A stretch of 64,000 nt of DNA from Ensifer sp. WSM1721. GTDB lineage: Bacteria > Pseudomonadota > Alphaproteobacteria > Rhizobiales > Rhizobiaceae. Location of the stretch: the NCBI RefSeq assembly GCF_000513895.2, contig NZ_CP165783.1:1178001-1242000 (forward strand), in the 5' to 3' direction. This document shows positions 26,864 to 37,072 of this stretch, piece after piece. Made by a program: the position numbers and the translations under genes. Every line of letters starts with the position of its first letter. Within the stretch, counting starts at the first letter, position 1. The notes under the pieces are model-generated. The model worked only from the letters and a program-made list of their open reading frames with translations, was not told the DNA's origin and did not search any database.

Positions 26864-27808
26864 CTATTCTTTCGGGAGCTGCCGCGCGCTCCACTCGCTC
26901 GCCGGAATGGCGCCGCCGAGGGCGAAACTGAAGGAGGCGATGGCGTTTGTCTCCGTGTTGACCTCGCATTTGAAGTCGATCTCATACCATTTCGCCCGGC
27001 TGCGGAAAGCGCCGCCGCTGGCGCTGAGGCCGGCAGCCGAAATGAAGCCGCCTGTGGGGCCGAAGGGAACGAGCATGTCCGGAAAGGCATCGGGCCTTTG
27101 GCGTCGCACCTGTTCAAGCGCCTCGATGCTGCAAAGCTGCAGAATGCGCTTTTTCGGCGGAAGCCTGCCGAGCGCCTGTTTCACGCGCGGGTCGGACAAG
27201 GCATTCCCCGAATAGAGCTCTTGCGCTTCGACAAGCTTCTTCGCCTGGCGCTCGGTCGCGGCCTCTTCGGCTTTCCGCGGCTCATCCGCCGTCGCCGCCG
27301 GAACCGGTTTCTCCTGGGGAATGGCCGCAGTCTGGGGCGCCGGTGGGGTGTTGGCGGCCCTGTTCAGCCCGTCTTCCGCGTCGACGCGCAACTCCGCACG
27401 CATCGCACGGGTTTCCGGGGGCTTTTCGCTGGCCGCGTTCTCGGCCTTTGCGGGACTCGATTGCGAGGTCTCCGGCTGCTCACGCGGCTCGTCGATCCTG
27501 TTGGGCGCCGCCGGAGGCAGCTCCGGTCGAGCGGGCTTCTCCTTTTCGGCACGCGCAGCGGCGGACTCGAACGCCTGCGGCTGGGACCGGGATTGTTCCT
27601 TCTTTGCCTCGCGCGGCTTCTCCGGCGGCTTTTCCTCGGCGTTCGGCGGCGGCGCGACGAGCTCGACATTGACGCTTTGCTCGCCCGCCGGCGACGAGAG
27701 CTCGGGCAACCGAACCAGCAGGAGAAACGCCAGGGCAAGGTGCAGGGCGATGGAGCTCGGCATGCCCCACCCGGTATCTCCCCACATTTTCCTGGCGAAT
27801 TGCTGCAT
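26864..27808 (-). CDS. DUF930 protein with TonB-like N-terminal half
   Basis: 314 residues: a short cytoplasmic N-terminus, one membrane helix (about residues 17-37), the SVNVELVAPPP motif seen at the same place in TonB-like proteins, a Pro/Glu/Lys/Ala-rich linker of about 130 residues, and a C-terminal DUF930 domain from about residue 195 (ALSDPRVKQALGRLPPKKRI, LCSIEALEQ). The envelope-spanning design implies the C-terminal domain is periplasmic. Function unknown; DUF930 proteins are common in Rhizobiales. Confidence 0.8.
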   Translation of the reverse strand: MQQFARKMWGDTGWGMPSSIALHLALAFLLLVRLPELSSPAGEQSVNVELVAPPPNAEEKPPEKPREAKKEQSRSQPQAFESAAARAEKEKPARPELPPAAPNRIDEPREQPETSQSSPAKAENAASEKPPETRAMRAELRVDAEDGLNRAANTPPAPQTAAIPQEKPVPAATADEPRKAEEAATERQAKKLVEAQELYSGNALSDPRVKQALGRLPPKKRILQLCSIEALEQVRRQRPDAFPDMLVPFGPTGGFISAAGLSASGGAFRSRAKWYEIDFKCEVNTETNAIASFSFALGGAIPASEWSARQLPKE

Positions 27809-27887
27809 GGCTCAAAAGATCACGAACTGATCGCCGGAACCTAAGAGCTAGAAGGGCTCGCAACAAGTGCGAAGGCACAGATATCGG

Positions 27888-28379
27888 TCAGGCGTACTCC
27901 ACCCTGTACGGTTTATCGAAGAAGTGTTCCTCCAGATTGCATCCGCCGCCGCCCCGGTCGATGACGACGAAGTCGGACACTGAATGGAGCGGCGTCAGGA
28001 TACCGTGCCAGACGTTTCGCGCGATGTTCACGCCCTGACCGGGCGCAGTCTCGAAGGCGATCGGCTCCCCCGGCTCGCCGCCCTCGTCCGGTGCGACGAC
28101 GACGAGGAAGGAGTTTTCCGTGAGCGGTATGAAGGCCTGGCTGCCGAGCGGGTGCCGTTCGACCATCGCCAGCGTCAGCGGGATCTCATAGGGTTCGCCG
28201 CGCAACAGGCTCACGAGCGTCCGGGCCTCGGGCCCGCTCGTCTCCACCTTGGCAAGGTCGTGATAGCGGATGCATTTGCCGGCATTTATCGGAAAGCTCC
28301 TCGCCTCGTCCGGCTCGATGACGTCGCCGAAAGGCGCGAATTCGCCGCGTGAAAGCGGCCGGATCGGTAGGGATATCAT
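27888..28379 (-). CDS. allA: Ureidoglycolate lyase
   Basis: 163 residues, matching the usual length of AllA. Characteristic stretches are PFGDVIEPD, VSLLRGEPYEIPLTLAMVER, HPLGSQAFIPL and NVWHGILTPLHSVSDFVVIDR. It splits ureidoglycolate to glyoxylate and urea, the last step of allantoin breakdown. It lies just downstream of the glycerate kinase-glxR-hyi-gcl series, which consumes glyoxylate, so local operon logic is consistent. Confidence 0.92.
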   Translation of the reverse strand: MISLPIRPLSRGEFAPFGDVIEPDEARSFPINAGKCIRYHDLAKVETSGPEARTLVSLLRGEPYEIPLTLAMVERHPLGSQAFIPLTENSFLVVVAPDEGGEPGEPIAFETAPGQGVNIARNVWHGILTPLHSVSDFVVIDRGGGGCNLEEHFFDKPYRVEYA

Positions 28380-28428
28380 GGGTTCTCCTCCCTTAATCTA
28401 GTCGGCGCTATTCCGGCAACACGATCGA

Positions 28429-29697
28429 TCACTGGATCAGCACCGCCCGGAAATCGTTGACGTTGGTGCCGGTCGGACCCGGCTTGAACAGGTCGGCGAG
28501 CGCATCGAAGGCCGCCCAACTGTCGTTGCGCTGAAGCAGCGCGGCCGCGTCTAGCCGCCGCGCGAGAAGGCGGGCGACCGTCGTATGGTCGGCAAAAGCG
28601 CCGGCATTGTCTTCAGAACCATCGATGCCGTCGGTATCGGCAGCGAGCGCGGAAATGCCGGCAACGCCATCGATCCCTAGCGCAAGCGACAGCAGGAACT
28701 CGCTGTTGCGGCCGCCGCGGCCCCCACCCCGGAGCGTCACGGTCGTTTCGCCGCCCGAAAGCACGACGACAGGTTTTGAAAAGGGGCGGCCGCGCATCGC
28801 CGCCTCTCGCACAATCGCGGCATGGACCAGCCCGACATCGCGCGCCTCGCCCTCGATCGCGTCGGAAAGAACCACGGCCTCGATGCCTTCGGCCCGAGCC
28901 CTGGCCGCGGCCGCTTCCAGCGAAACGCTTGCCGAGGCGATCAGCCGCACCTCGTTTCTCGCAAAGCGCGGATCGGAAGGTCTTGGTGCATCCGCGGCCT
29001 CGCTCGCCAGCCACCGCATAACCTGTTCCGGCAGCGCGAGCCGATAGCGCTCGATGATCTTCAAGGCCTCGTCACGGCTCGCTTCATCGGCGATCGTCGG
29101 ACCGGAAGCGACCAACGCGGCATCGTCCCCGGGAATATCGGAGACGACGAGCGAGACGACCTTTGCAGGGTAGGCGGCCGCCGCCAGGCGACCGCCCTTG
29201 ATCAGGGAAACATGCTTGCGCACGGCATTCATCGCCCGGATCGGCGCGCCCGAGGCGAGCAGCGCGCGATTGACGGCGATCTCGTCTTCCAGCGAGAGAC
29301 CCGGCGGCGGCAAAGGCAGAAGCGCCGAACCGCCACCACAGATCAGCGCCACGACGAGATCGTCCTTCGTCAGGCCCTCGGCTTCGGCGATGAGCCGCTT
29401 CGACGCGTACAATCCGCTTTCGTCCGGCAGCGGGTGCGAGGCCTCCAGCACCTCGATCCTGTTGCAGTGAACGCCGAAGCCGTAACGCGTGACAACCGCG
29501 CCGCTGATAGGCCCTTGCCAAAGCCTCTCGAAAGCAAGCGCCATCTGCGCCGCGCCCTTGCCGGCCCCGATGACGACCGTGCGTCCCTTCGGTTGCTCCG
29601 GCAGGTTGGCGGCGATGACGCGCGAAGGTTCGGCGGCGGCCACCGCCGACATGAACAGCGTTTCCAGGAATCGGCGCGGATCGGCGATAGCGACCAT
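28429..29697 (-). CDS. Glycerate 2-kinase, MOFRL family (TtuD/GckA type)
   Basis: 422 residues; N-terminal DUF4147 domain (VVIGAGKGAAQMALAFE; LICGGGSALLPLPP) and C-terminal MOFRL domain (LSGGETTVTLRGGGRGGRNSEF; ALAADTDGIDGSEDNAGAF). It phosphorylates D-glycerate to 2-phosphoglycerate. These enzymes are often labelled hydroxypyruvate reductase TtuD. The ATG at 29697 has GGGAGA upstream; a 20-residue extension to 29757 lacks one. It completes the glyoxylate-to-glycolysis route with gcl and glxR. Confidence 0.9.
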   Translation of the reverse strand: MVAIADPRRFLETLFMSAVAAAEPSRVIAANLPEQPKGRTVVIGAGKGAAQMALAFERLWQGPISGAVVTRYGFGVHCNRIEVLEASHPLPDESGLYASKRLIAEAEGLTKDDLVVALICGGGSALLPLPPPGLSLEDEIAVNRALLASGAPIRAMNAVRKHVSLIKGGRLAAAAYPAKVVSLVVSDIPGDDAALVASGPTIADEASRDEALKIIERYRLALPEQVMRWLASEAADAPRPSDPRFARNEVRLIASASVSLEAAAARARAEGIEAVVLSDAIEGEARDVGLVHAAIVREAAMRGRPFSKPVVVLSGGETTVTLRGGGRGGRNSEFLLSLALGIDGVAGISALAADTDGIDGSEDNAGAFADHTTVARLLARRLDAAALLQRNDSWAAFDALADLFKPGPTGTNVNDFRAVLIQ

Positions 29698-29813
29698 TTT
29701 CTCTCCCGTTCGTGTAAGCCCGGGCGACGACTCCTCTACCGCCGCCCGGGTTTGCATGATCGCTCACGGTGGATGGGGACGCCCGCCCGGCGGATCATGC
29801 GCGTCTGGCTCAA

Positions 29814-30698
29814 TTAGGCGACCGGGTGGTTCGCCATGCGTTCGAGCGCCCGCACGAGCCCAGAGTGATCGAGCCCGCTGTCACCATTGGCGGCGCAATT
29901 GTTGAAGAGTTCCTGGGTGGCAGCCGTATTCGGCAGCGAGATGCCGAGGCTCTTCGCCCCTTGCAGCGCCAGGTTCAGATCCTTCTGGTGGAGCGAGATG
30001 CGGAAGCCCGGTTCGAAGGTCCGTTTGATCATCCGCTCGCCGTGAACTTCGAGGATGCGCGAGGAGGCAAAGCCGCCCATCAGCGCCTCGCGGACGCGCG
30101 CTGGATCGGCTCCTGCCTTAGAGGCGAAGACCAGCGCCTCGGAAACGGCCTCGATGGTCAGTGCGACGATGATCTGGTTGGCCACCTTGGTGACCTGGCC
30201 GTCGCCGCAATCGCCAACGAGCGTGATGTTCTTGCCCATCAGCTTGAAGAGCGGCAAAGCGCGCTCGAAGGATTCCGGCGAGCCGCCCGCCATGATGCTG
30301 AGCGAGGCGTTCTTGGCGCCGACTTCGCCACCTGAGACCGGCGCGTCGATATATTCCGCCCCGGTCTCGCGGATCTTCCTGGCGAATTCCTTAGTCTCGA
30401 TGGGGGAGATCGAGCTCATGTCGATGACAAGCTTGCCTTTGCGGAGGCCGTAACAGACACCGTCTTCGCCGAAGAGGACATCTTTCACTTCCGGCGTGTC
30501 CGGCAGCATAAGGATGATCGTGTCGACCGTCTCGGCGAGCGCCTTCGGCGTCTCGACGATCTCGAGCCCGTTGTCGACGAGCTCCTGGCGCGGCGGGATG
30601 GCGAATTTCGAGGTGATGACCTTGTGGCCGGCATTCTGAAGGTGGCGCGCCATCGGCGTGCCCATGATACCCAGTCCAATGAAACCGATAGATGCCAT
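29814..30698 (-). CDS. glxR: 2-hydroxy-3-oxopropionate (tartronate semialdehyde) reductase
   Basis: 294-residue beta-hydroxyacid dehydrogenase: IGFIGLGIMGTPMARHL, substrate motif DAPVSGGEVGAKNASLS and catalytic-Lys helix GDGQVTKVANQIIVAL. Reduces tartronate semialdehyde from Gcl to D-glycerate. It lies 5 bases from hyi and in series with gcl, the standard glyoxylate-assimilation operon. Paralogous to ltnD at 17.9 kb. Confidence 0.93.
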   Translation of the reverse strand: MASIGFIGLGIMGTPMARHLQNAGHKVITSKFAIPPRQELVDNGLEIVETPKALAETVDTIILMLPDTPEVKDVLFGEDGVCYGLRKGKLVIDMSSISPIETKEFARKIRETGAEYIDAPVSGGEVGAKNASLSIMAGGSPESFERALPLFKLMGKNITLVGDCGDGQVTKVANQIIVALTIEAVSEALVFASKAGADPARVREALMGGFASSRILEVHGERMIKRTFEPGFRISLHQKDLNLALQGAKSLGISLPNTAATQELFNNCAANGDSGLDHSGLVRALERMANHPVA

Positions 30699-30703
30699 CG
30701 TGC

Positions 30704-31519
<816 letters not shown>

Positions 31520-31546
31520 GCGGTTACTCCTTCGTTGATAAACTCG

Positions 31547-33331
31547 TTAGTCGAGAAGGGCGGCAATCGCGGTCGGCGCATCCTCGCCCCGTTCGGCGAG
31601 TTCCTCGAACTCGACGACGGCGTTGATGTCCGTACCCATGGCGATGTTGGTGACGCGCTCCAGGATGAACTCGATGACGACTGGCACCTGGTGCTCCGCC
31701 ATCAGGGTCTGTGCGCGTTCGAAGGCATCGGCGAACTCGTTCGGGCTCCTGACCCGGATCGCCTTGCAGCCGAGCCCTTCGGCAACAGCGACATGGTCGA
31801 CGCCGTAGCCCTTTTCCGCGTCGCCGCCGGCATTGATATTGTCGAAGGCGAGGCTGACTTCGAAATCCATGTCGAAGCCGCGTTGCGCCTGGCGGATGAG
31901 GCCGAGATAGGAATTGTTCACGACCACATGCAGGTAGGGCAGCTTGTGCTGGGCGCCGACCGCGAGCTCCTCGATCAGGAACTGGAAGTCGTAATCGCCG
32001 GAAAGCGCAACGATCGGCCGGTTCGGATCGGCGGCGCGGACGCCGAGTGCTGCCGGCAGCGTCCAGCCGAGCGGGCCGGCCTGGCCGCAATTGATCCAGT
32101 TGCGCGGTTTGTAGACATGCAGGAACTGCGCGCCGGCGATCTGGCTCAAGCCGATCGTCGAGACGTAGCAGGTGTCGCGGCCGAAGGCCTTGTTCATCTC
32201 CTCGTAGACGCGCTGGGGTTTGAGCGGCGTCTGATCGAAATGGGTCTTGCGAAGCATGGTGCGCTTGCGCTCTCGGCACTCCTCGGCCCAGGCCGACCAG
32301 TCGCGGAGCTTGCCGGCCGCCTTCCATTCGGTCGCCACATCGAGGAAAAGCTTGAGCGCGGCGCCCGCGTCGGAGACGATGCCGAAATCGGGGGCGAAGA
32401 CGCGGCCGATCTGCGTCGGCTCGACATCGACATGGATGAACTTGCGGCCCTCCGTATAGGTCGGGATGTTGCCGGTATGGCGGTTGGCCCAGCGATTGCC
32501 GATGCCGAAGACGAAGTCGGAAGCGAGCAGTGTCGCATTGCCGTAGCGATGCGAGGTCTGCAGCCCGCACATGCCCGCCATCAGCGGGTGGTCGTCTGGG
32601 ATGACGCCCCAGCCCATGAGCGTCGGAATGACAGGGACGCCGGTGATCTCGGCGAACTCGGTTAGCAGATCCGAAGCATCGGCATTGATGATGCCGCCGC
32701 CGGCGACGATCAGCGGCCGCTCCGCCTGGTTCAGCATGGCGATCGCCTTTTCCGCCTGCGCGCGGGTGGCCGCGGGTCTATAGGGTGCGAGCGACGCATA
32801 GGTCTCCGGATCGAACTCAATCTCGGCAAGCTGGACGTCGACCGGCAAGTCGATGAGCACGGGACCCGGCCGCCCCGAGCGCATCAGGTGGAACGCCTTC
32901 TGGACGACGAAGGGAACCAGCGCCGGCTCCATGACGGTGACCGCCCATTTCGTGACGGGAGCGGCGATCGCGGCGATGTCGACAGCCTGGAAATCCTCCT
33001 TGTCGAGGCGCGCCCGCGGCGCCTGACCGGTGATGCAGAGGATCGGGATTGAATCCGCGGAAGCGGAGTAGAGGCCGGTGATCATGTCCGTGCCGGCCGG
33101 CCCAGAGGTGCCGATGCAGACGCCGATATTGCCGTGCTTGGCGCGGGTGTAGCCCTCCGCCATATGCGATGCGCCTTCGACGTGGCGAGCGAGGATGTGG
33201 CGGATCGATCCGCGGGCTTTCAGCGCCGAATAGAGCGGATTGATCGCGGCACCTGGAACGCCGAAGGCGCAATCGATTCCTTCCTTTTCCAGAACATAAA
33301 CCGCTGCATCGACGGCGCGCATCTTGGCCAT
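31547..33331 (-). CDS. gcl: Glyoxylate carboligase
   Basis: 594-residue thiamine-diphosphate enzyme, the expected Gcl length. It condenses two glyoxylates to tartronate semialdehyde and CO2. [15 protein letters not shown] at the N-terminus has Val in place of the usual catalytic Glu of the TPP family (position about 51 in E. coli Gcl; I read the region as [15 protein letters not shown], which carries V-E). The C-terminal TPP/Mg motif [17 protein letters not shown] and [13 protein letters not shown] is intact. GGAGGAG precedes the ATG at 33331. First gene of the minus-strand operon. Confidence 0.95.
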   Translation of the reverse strand: MAKMRAVDAAVYVLEKEGIDCAFGVPGAAINPLYSALKARGSIRHILARHVEGASHMAEGYTRAKHGNIGVCIGTSGPAGTDMITGLYSASADSIPILCITGQAPRARLDKEDFQAVDIAAIAAPVTKWAVTVMEPALVPFVVQKAFHLMRSGRPGPVLIDLPVDVQLAEIEFDPETYASLAPYRPAATRAQAEKAIAMLNQAERPLIVAGGGIINADASDLLTEFAEITGVPVIPTLMGWGVIPDDHPLMAGMCGLQTSHRYGNATLLASDFVFGIGNRWANRHTGNIPTYTEGRKFIHVDVEPTQIGRVFAPDFGIVSDAGAALKLFLDVATEWKAAGKLRDWSAWAEECRERKRTMLRKTHFDQTPLKPQRVYEEMNKAFGRDTCYVSTIGLSQIAGAQFLHVYKPRNWINCGQAGPLGWTLPAALGVRAADPNRPIVALSGDYDFQFLIEELAVGAQHKLPYLHVVVNNSYLGLIRQAQRGFDMDFEVSLAFDNINAGGDAEKGYGVDHVAVAEGLGCKAIRVRSPNEFADAFERAQTLMAEHQVPVVIEFILERVTNIAMGTDINAVVEFEELAERGEDAPTAIAALLD

Positions 33332-33390
33332 GGGAACTCCTCCTGTTTTCATGAAAGGCTAATCCATTTTCACGATATGGCAACAGATTT

Positions 33391-33418
33391 ATGGAAATGA
33401 TTTCCATTCAATGGAAAT
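33391..33418. promoter_or_regulatory. Interlocked palindromic operator upstream of gcl
   Basis: Two overlapping perfect 17-base palindromes: ATGGAAATGATTTCCAT (33391-33407) and TTTCCATTCAATGGAAA (33401-33417/18), sharing one TTTCCAT arm, so three half-sites alternate. TGGAAA/TTTCCA resembles IclR-family (AllR/GclR-type) sites. It lies 60 bases upstream of gcl and 84 bases upstream of the divergent iclR gene. Confidence 0.8.
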
Positions 33419-33501
33419 AAAGATTTTCAACAAACAGGAGAAAATCAGACGCAATCGCTGTAGAGCATGATCGAACGCGACAACTGAATTGGAGGCTGGG
33501 C

Positions 33502-34323
33502 ATGGAGGCGAGCGGCAAGGGAAGGCGAGGGCGTAAAGCGGGAGAGAATGCCGCCCCAAGCTCAGTGCAGGTACTCGACCGCAGCCTGACGCTTTTCAGC
33601 CTGGTCGCGGATCGCGACGGCTCGACATTGACCGACCTCGCCGATCAGACGGGCCTTGCGCCCTCGACGATCCACCGCCTTCTGACTTCGCTCGCCAGCC
33701 ACGGCATGGTCGCGCATGATCCCGATACCGGTGAATGGACGATCGGTGTCAGGGCCTTCGAGATCGGCAACGCCTTCTTGCGCTTCCGCAAGCTCGGCAC
33801 GATCAGCCGCCCCTTTCTGAAGCGCCTGATGGACGAGAGCGGCGAAACGGCCAATATCGGCATTGAGGATGACGGCGACGTCGTCTTCATCTCGCAGATC
33901 GAAAGCCACGCGCCGATGCGCGCCTTCTTTCGCCCGGGGCGGCGAGGGCCGATTCACGCCTCCGGCATCGGCAAGGCGATCCTTTCCACCTGGTCCGACA
34001 CGGAAATCGCGAAGGGCTTGAGCGGCAGGACGCTCACGCGCTTCACCCGCCGGACGCTCGACACGCTGCCGGCGCTCATCAAGAATGTCCAGGAGATCCG
34101 CAATCGCGGCTGGTCGGTCGACGACGAAGAGCACACGCTCGGCATGCGCTGCATCGCAGCACCCCTTTTCAACGAATATGGCGAGGCGATCGGCGGCATC
34201 TCGATTTCCGGCCCGACGGTGCGCATCGACGACGACAAGCTCGAGGTCCTCGGTCCAGTCGTGCGCCTGACGGCGGACGAACTAACGCGGGCGATCGGCG
34301 GTCATAGGCCGGGGGAAGGCTGA
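33502..34323 (+). CDS. IclR-family regulator of the glyoxylate operon
   Basis: 273 residues. N-terminal winged helix (LTDLADQTGLAPSTIHRLLT) and C-terminal effector domain (FISQIESHAPMRAFFRPG; IHASGIGKAILS; GWSVDDEEHTLGMRCIAAP). It is divergent from gcl and shares the TGGAAA operator, so a role like AllR/GclR (glyoxylate- or allantoin-responsive) is likely. Direction of effect cannot be read from sequence. TTGGAGG precedes the ATG. Confidence 0.9.
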   Translation: MEASGKGRRGRKAGENAAPSSVQVLDRSLTLFSLVADRDGSTLTDLADQTGLAPSTIHRLLTSLASHGMVAHDPDTGEWTIGVRAFEIGNAFLRFRKLGTISRPFLKRLMDESGETANIGIEDDGDVVFISQIESHAPMRAFFRPGRRGPIHASGIGKAILSTWSDTEIAKGLSGRTLTRFTRRTLDTLPALIKNVQEIRNRGWSVDDEEHTLGMRCIAAPLFNEYGEAIGGISISGPTVRIDDDKLEVLGPVVRLTADELTRAIGGHRPGEG

Positions 34324-34333
34324 AGCGTGGCTA

Positions 34334-34437
34334 CTGCATGTCTCCTTAAATCGACCTCGATTTAAGGACAAAGACATGCATCAATTCAAAGCGCTACAGC
34401 GACCTTTGCGCGTCTGATAAGACGCGCGGCGCTGTAG
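34334..34437. repeat. RIME palindromic repeat, full copy
   Basis: Two adjacent palindromes: TGCATGTCTCCTTAAATCG...CGATTTAAGGACAAAGACATGCA, then CTACAGCG...GCGCGTC-TGATAA-GACGCGC...CGCTGTAG. Lies between convergent iclR and lysR genes, the typical 3'-end location, where it may act as transcript end or nuclease barrier. Confidence 0.85.
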
Positions 34438-34493
34438 GGGAGCAGGACGCACGGACGCGTCAGGGCAGAGGGGGTGCCGCCCCGATCCGCCCG

Positions 34494-35369
34494 TCACGCA
34501 AACATCGCCCTCGTCATCTCCAGGAAGCTTGCGACGACCGGACCATGGTTCGGCCGGCTGATGACATAGACGTCGGCCTCCGGCGCGGGGTCGACGAGCG
34601 CGCGATAGACAATGCCGGGCCGGGAGAGATTGCGGATGCATTCCGGAACGAGCGCCACGCCGAGACCCGCCGCCACCAGGCTCGTCAGCGAGTATGACTC
34701 CACCACTTCGTTGGTGATGTTCGGCACGAATCCCGCCGCCACGCAGCAATCGTGCAGGTAACGCGCGAAGCGGGAATCGACGAGCCTCAGGAAAACGAAG
34801 CTCTCGCCTCGCAAGGCTCCAAGCTCGATCTTCTCCAGGCGTGCAAGCGGGTGGCTTTCGGGAAGGACGACACCGACCTTTTCGTGCCAGGCGACCGTCG
34901 CGACGAGATCGACATTGTGACGAGGCCGGCGCACGAAGCTCAAGTCAGTCCGATGCGCCAGCAGCGCGGCCTCCTGGGCTTGCGGATCCATTTCATGGAT
35001 GCGCACGAAAACCCCCGGCCAACGATCCCCGAACCTCGCCACCAGCGTTGACAGCGACCCGAGCAACACCGATCCGGTCGTTCCTATGTTCAGCGTTCCG
35101 ACCTGGCCGGATCCGATGGCGCGCGCCTGATGAGCGGCATGCTCCACCTGCCCGAGGATCATCCTCGCATGATTGAGGAAATCGGCCCCCGCCTCGGTGA
35201 GCTCGACATTCCTGCTGGAACGCTCGAAAAGCCGCGTCCCGACTTCTTCTTCCAAGTCCCTGATCTGCTGGCTGAGCGGCGGTTGGGAAATGTTCAGGCT
35301 TTTTGCCGCCGCCGTGAAGCTCGCCGCCTCGGCTACGGCAACGAAATAGCGCAGATGGCGCAGTTCCAT
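34494..35369 (-). CDS. LysR-family transcriptional regulator
   Basis: 291 residues. HTH at residues 18-37 (SFTAAAKSLNISQPPLSQQI), followed by GTRLFERSSRNVELTEAG and a periplasmic-binding-like effector domain. The N-terminal style is close to the HcaR/BenM-type group. It is divergent from the DctA-family carrier gene at 35684 and probably activates it in response to the carrier's substrate. GGAGG precedes the start. Confidence 0.9.
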   Translation of the reverse strand: MELRHLRYFVAVAEAASFTAAAKSLNISQPPLSQQIRDLEEEVGTRLFERSSRNVELTEAGADFLNHARMILGQVEHAAHQARAIGSGQVGTLNIGTTGSVLLGSLSTLVARFGDRWPGVFVRIHEMDPQAQEAALLAHRTDLSFVRRPRHNVDLVATVAWHEKVGVVLPESHPLARLEKIELGALRGESFVFLRLVDSRFARYLHDCCVAAGFVPNITNEVVESYSLTSLVAAGLGVALVPECIRNLSRPGIVYRALVDPAPEADVYVISRPNHGPVVASFLEMTRAMFA

Positions 35370-35683
35370 GGCGACCTCCTTTCCATAGGCAGAACGTCTT
35401 GATCAAGTCGAACGATATATTGGACGGATGATCGATCAAGCCTGTAATTTGATCCACCACAATCGGCCGAGGTCCGCGCGAGGAGGTGCGCGAACCTGGC
35501 CGATACCCCCTCTGCTCATTCCGACGCGTGGCTCGCGTGTGGTGGCCGGGGATGAATTTCTGCCGACAACGCCGAATCAGGAGGGTTCCGGCGCGATCGG
35601 TTCACGATCGAGGCCCAGCGACGCGGGGGCGATGAGGACCGCCGCCAAGCGGAGCGGCTATCAAGCTTTCTGGGAGGAAGCAT
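35370..35683. promoter_or_regulatory. Divergent lysR / dctA-family promoter region
   Basis: 314 bases without a credible gene. Near the lysR end (about 35400-35460) there are repeated TTGATC/GATCAA half-sites, including TTGATCAA and TGATCGATCA, that fit a LysR-type (T-N11-A) binding region. I could not place core promoter boxes confidently. Confidence 0.45.
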
Positions 35684-37039
35684 ATGCGGAAGTTTGGAAA
35701 ATCCCTGTTCGGGCAGGTCGTCATCGCGCTCATCCTGGGCATCATTGTCGGCGTCTCTTGGCCGGAATTCGCATCGCAGTTGAAGCCGCTCGGCGACGGC
35801 TTCATCAAGCTGATCAGAATGATCATCGCGCCGCTCGTCTTCGGCGTCGTCGTTCACGGCATTGTGGGCGCCGGCGACCTCAGGAAGGTCGGACGGGTCG
35901 GTTTGAAATCCCTCATCTATTTTGAGGCCGTGACCACGGTCGCGCTCCTCATGGGGCTCATCGCGGCCTATGTCTTCGGGCCCGGACACGGCATGAACGT
36001 CGATGCGACGAGCCTCGATGCGAGCGCCTTGAGCTCCTACGCGGAAAAAGTCCCCCAGGTGACGGGTACCGTCGACTTCCTGATGCGGATCATTCCGACC
36101 ACGGTCGTCGACGCCTTCGCCAAGGGCGACGTGCTGCAGGTGCTCCTGTTCGCCGTCCTGTTCGGAGCAGCACTTTGCCTCATCGGCGAACGCGGCAAGC
36201 TCGTCGCCGAGGTGATCAACGAGACGACGCAGGTGCTCTTCAAAGTCATCGGTTTCATCGTCCGGCTGGCGCCGATCGGCGTCTTCGGCGCCATCGCCTA
36301 TACCGTCGGCAAATATGGTGTGGGTTCCCTGCAGCAGCTCGGCTACCTGCTTATCCTGCTCTATGCGACGATCATCGTGTTCGTGGTTGGCGTGCTAGGC
36401 CTGATCATGCGGATCGCCGGGTTCAGCCTTTTCAAGTTCCTGGCCTATCTGCGCGAGGAGTTGATGATCGTTCTCGCGACCACCTCTTCGGACAGCGTGC
36501 TTCCCCAGGTCATGCGCAAGCTCGAACGGCTCGGGATCAAGGACTCGACCGTCGGCCTGGTCGTGCCGACCGGCTATTCGTTCAACCTCGACGCCTTTTC
36601 CATCTATCTCACCCTCGCCGCCGTCTTCATTGCGCAGGCGACCAACACGCCGCTTGCGGCGGGCGACCTCATGCTGATCCTCGGCGTGGCGCTGCTCACC
36701 TCGAAAGGCGCGCATGGCATTCCGGGTTCTGCAATCGTCGTTCTGGCTGCAACACTTTCAGCAATTCCAGTGATTCCAGCGATAGGGCTTGTTCTCGTAT
36801 TGTCGGTCGACTGGTTCGTCGGCATTGCTCGAGCGCTCGGCAACCTGATAGGCAATTGCGTGGCTGCCGTGGTGATCGCGGTATGGGAGGGCGATATCGA
36901 TCGCGAGCAGGCCCACCGCGTGCTCAACGGCGAGCCGGCCGCAACGGATGTCGAGCCATCGCCAGCGTTTCATTCCGCCAAGGCGAACATCGGCGATGTC
37001 GGCGTTGCCGCCCTCGCGAATCCCGTGAACACCCGGTAA
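35684..37039 (+). CDS. Dicarboxylate/amino-acid:cation symporter (DctA family)
   Basis: 451 residues, DAACS family with eight membrane segments and two re-entrant loops. Re-entrant loop 1 reads TTSSDSVLPQ, where DctA usually has SSSE; the substrate helix reads GYSFNLDAFSIYLTLAA, where DctA usually has NLDGT; loop 2 GAHGIPGSAIVVLAATL is normal. These changes suggest a substrate range different from succinate-type DctA. GGGAGGAAG precedes the ATG. It is followed at 33 bases by ureidoglycine aminohydrolase, so it may carry a purine-derived or C4 acid. Confidence 0.88.
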   Translation: MRKFGKSLFGQVVIALILGIIVGVSWPEFASQLKPLGDGFIKLIRMIIAPLVFGVVVHGIVGAGDLRKVGRVGLKSLIYFEAVTTVALLMGLIAAYVFGPGHGMNVDATSLDASALSSYAEKVPQVTGTVDFLMRIIPTTVVDAFAKGDVLQVLLFAVLFGAALCLIGERGKLVAEVINETTQVLFKVIGFIVRLAPIGVFGAIAYTVGKYGVGSLQQLGYLLILLYATIIVFVVGVLGLIMRIAGFSLFKFLAYLREELMIVLATTSSDSVLPQVMRKLERLGIKDSTVGLVVPTGYSFNLDAFSIYLTLAAVFIAQATNTPLAAGDLMLILGVALLTSKGAHGIPGSAIVVLAATLSAIPVIPAIGLVLVLSVDWFVGIARALGNLIGNCVAAVVIAVWEGDIDREQAHRVLNGEPAATDVEPSPAFHSAKANIGDVGVAALANPVNTR

Positions 37040-37072
37040 CAACGATCCGGCTTCAACCAGCAGGCAACGAAA

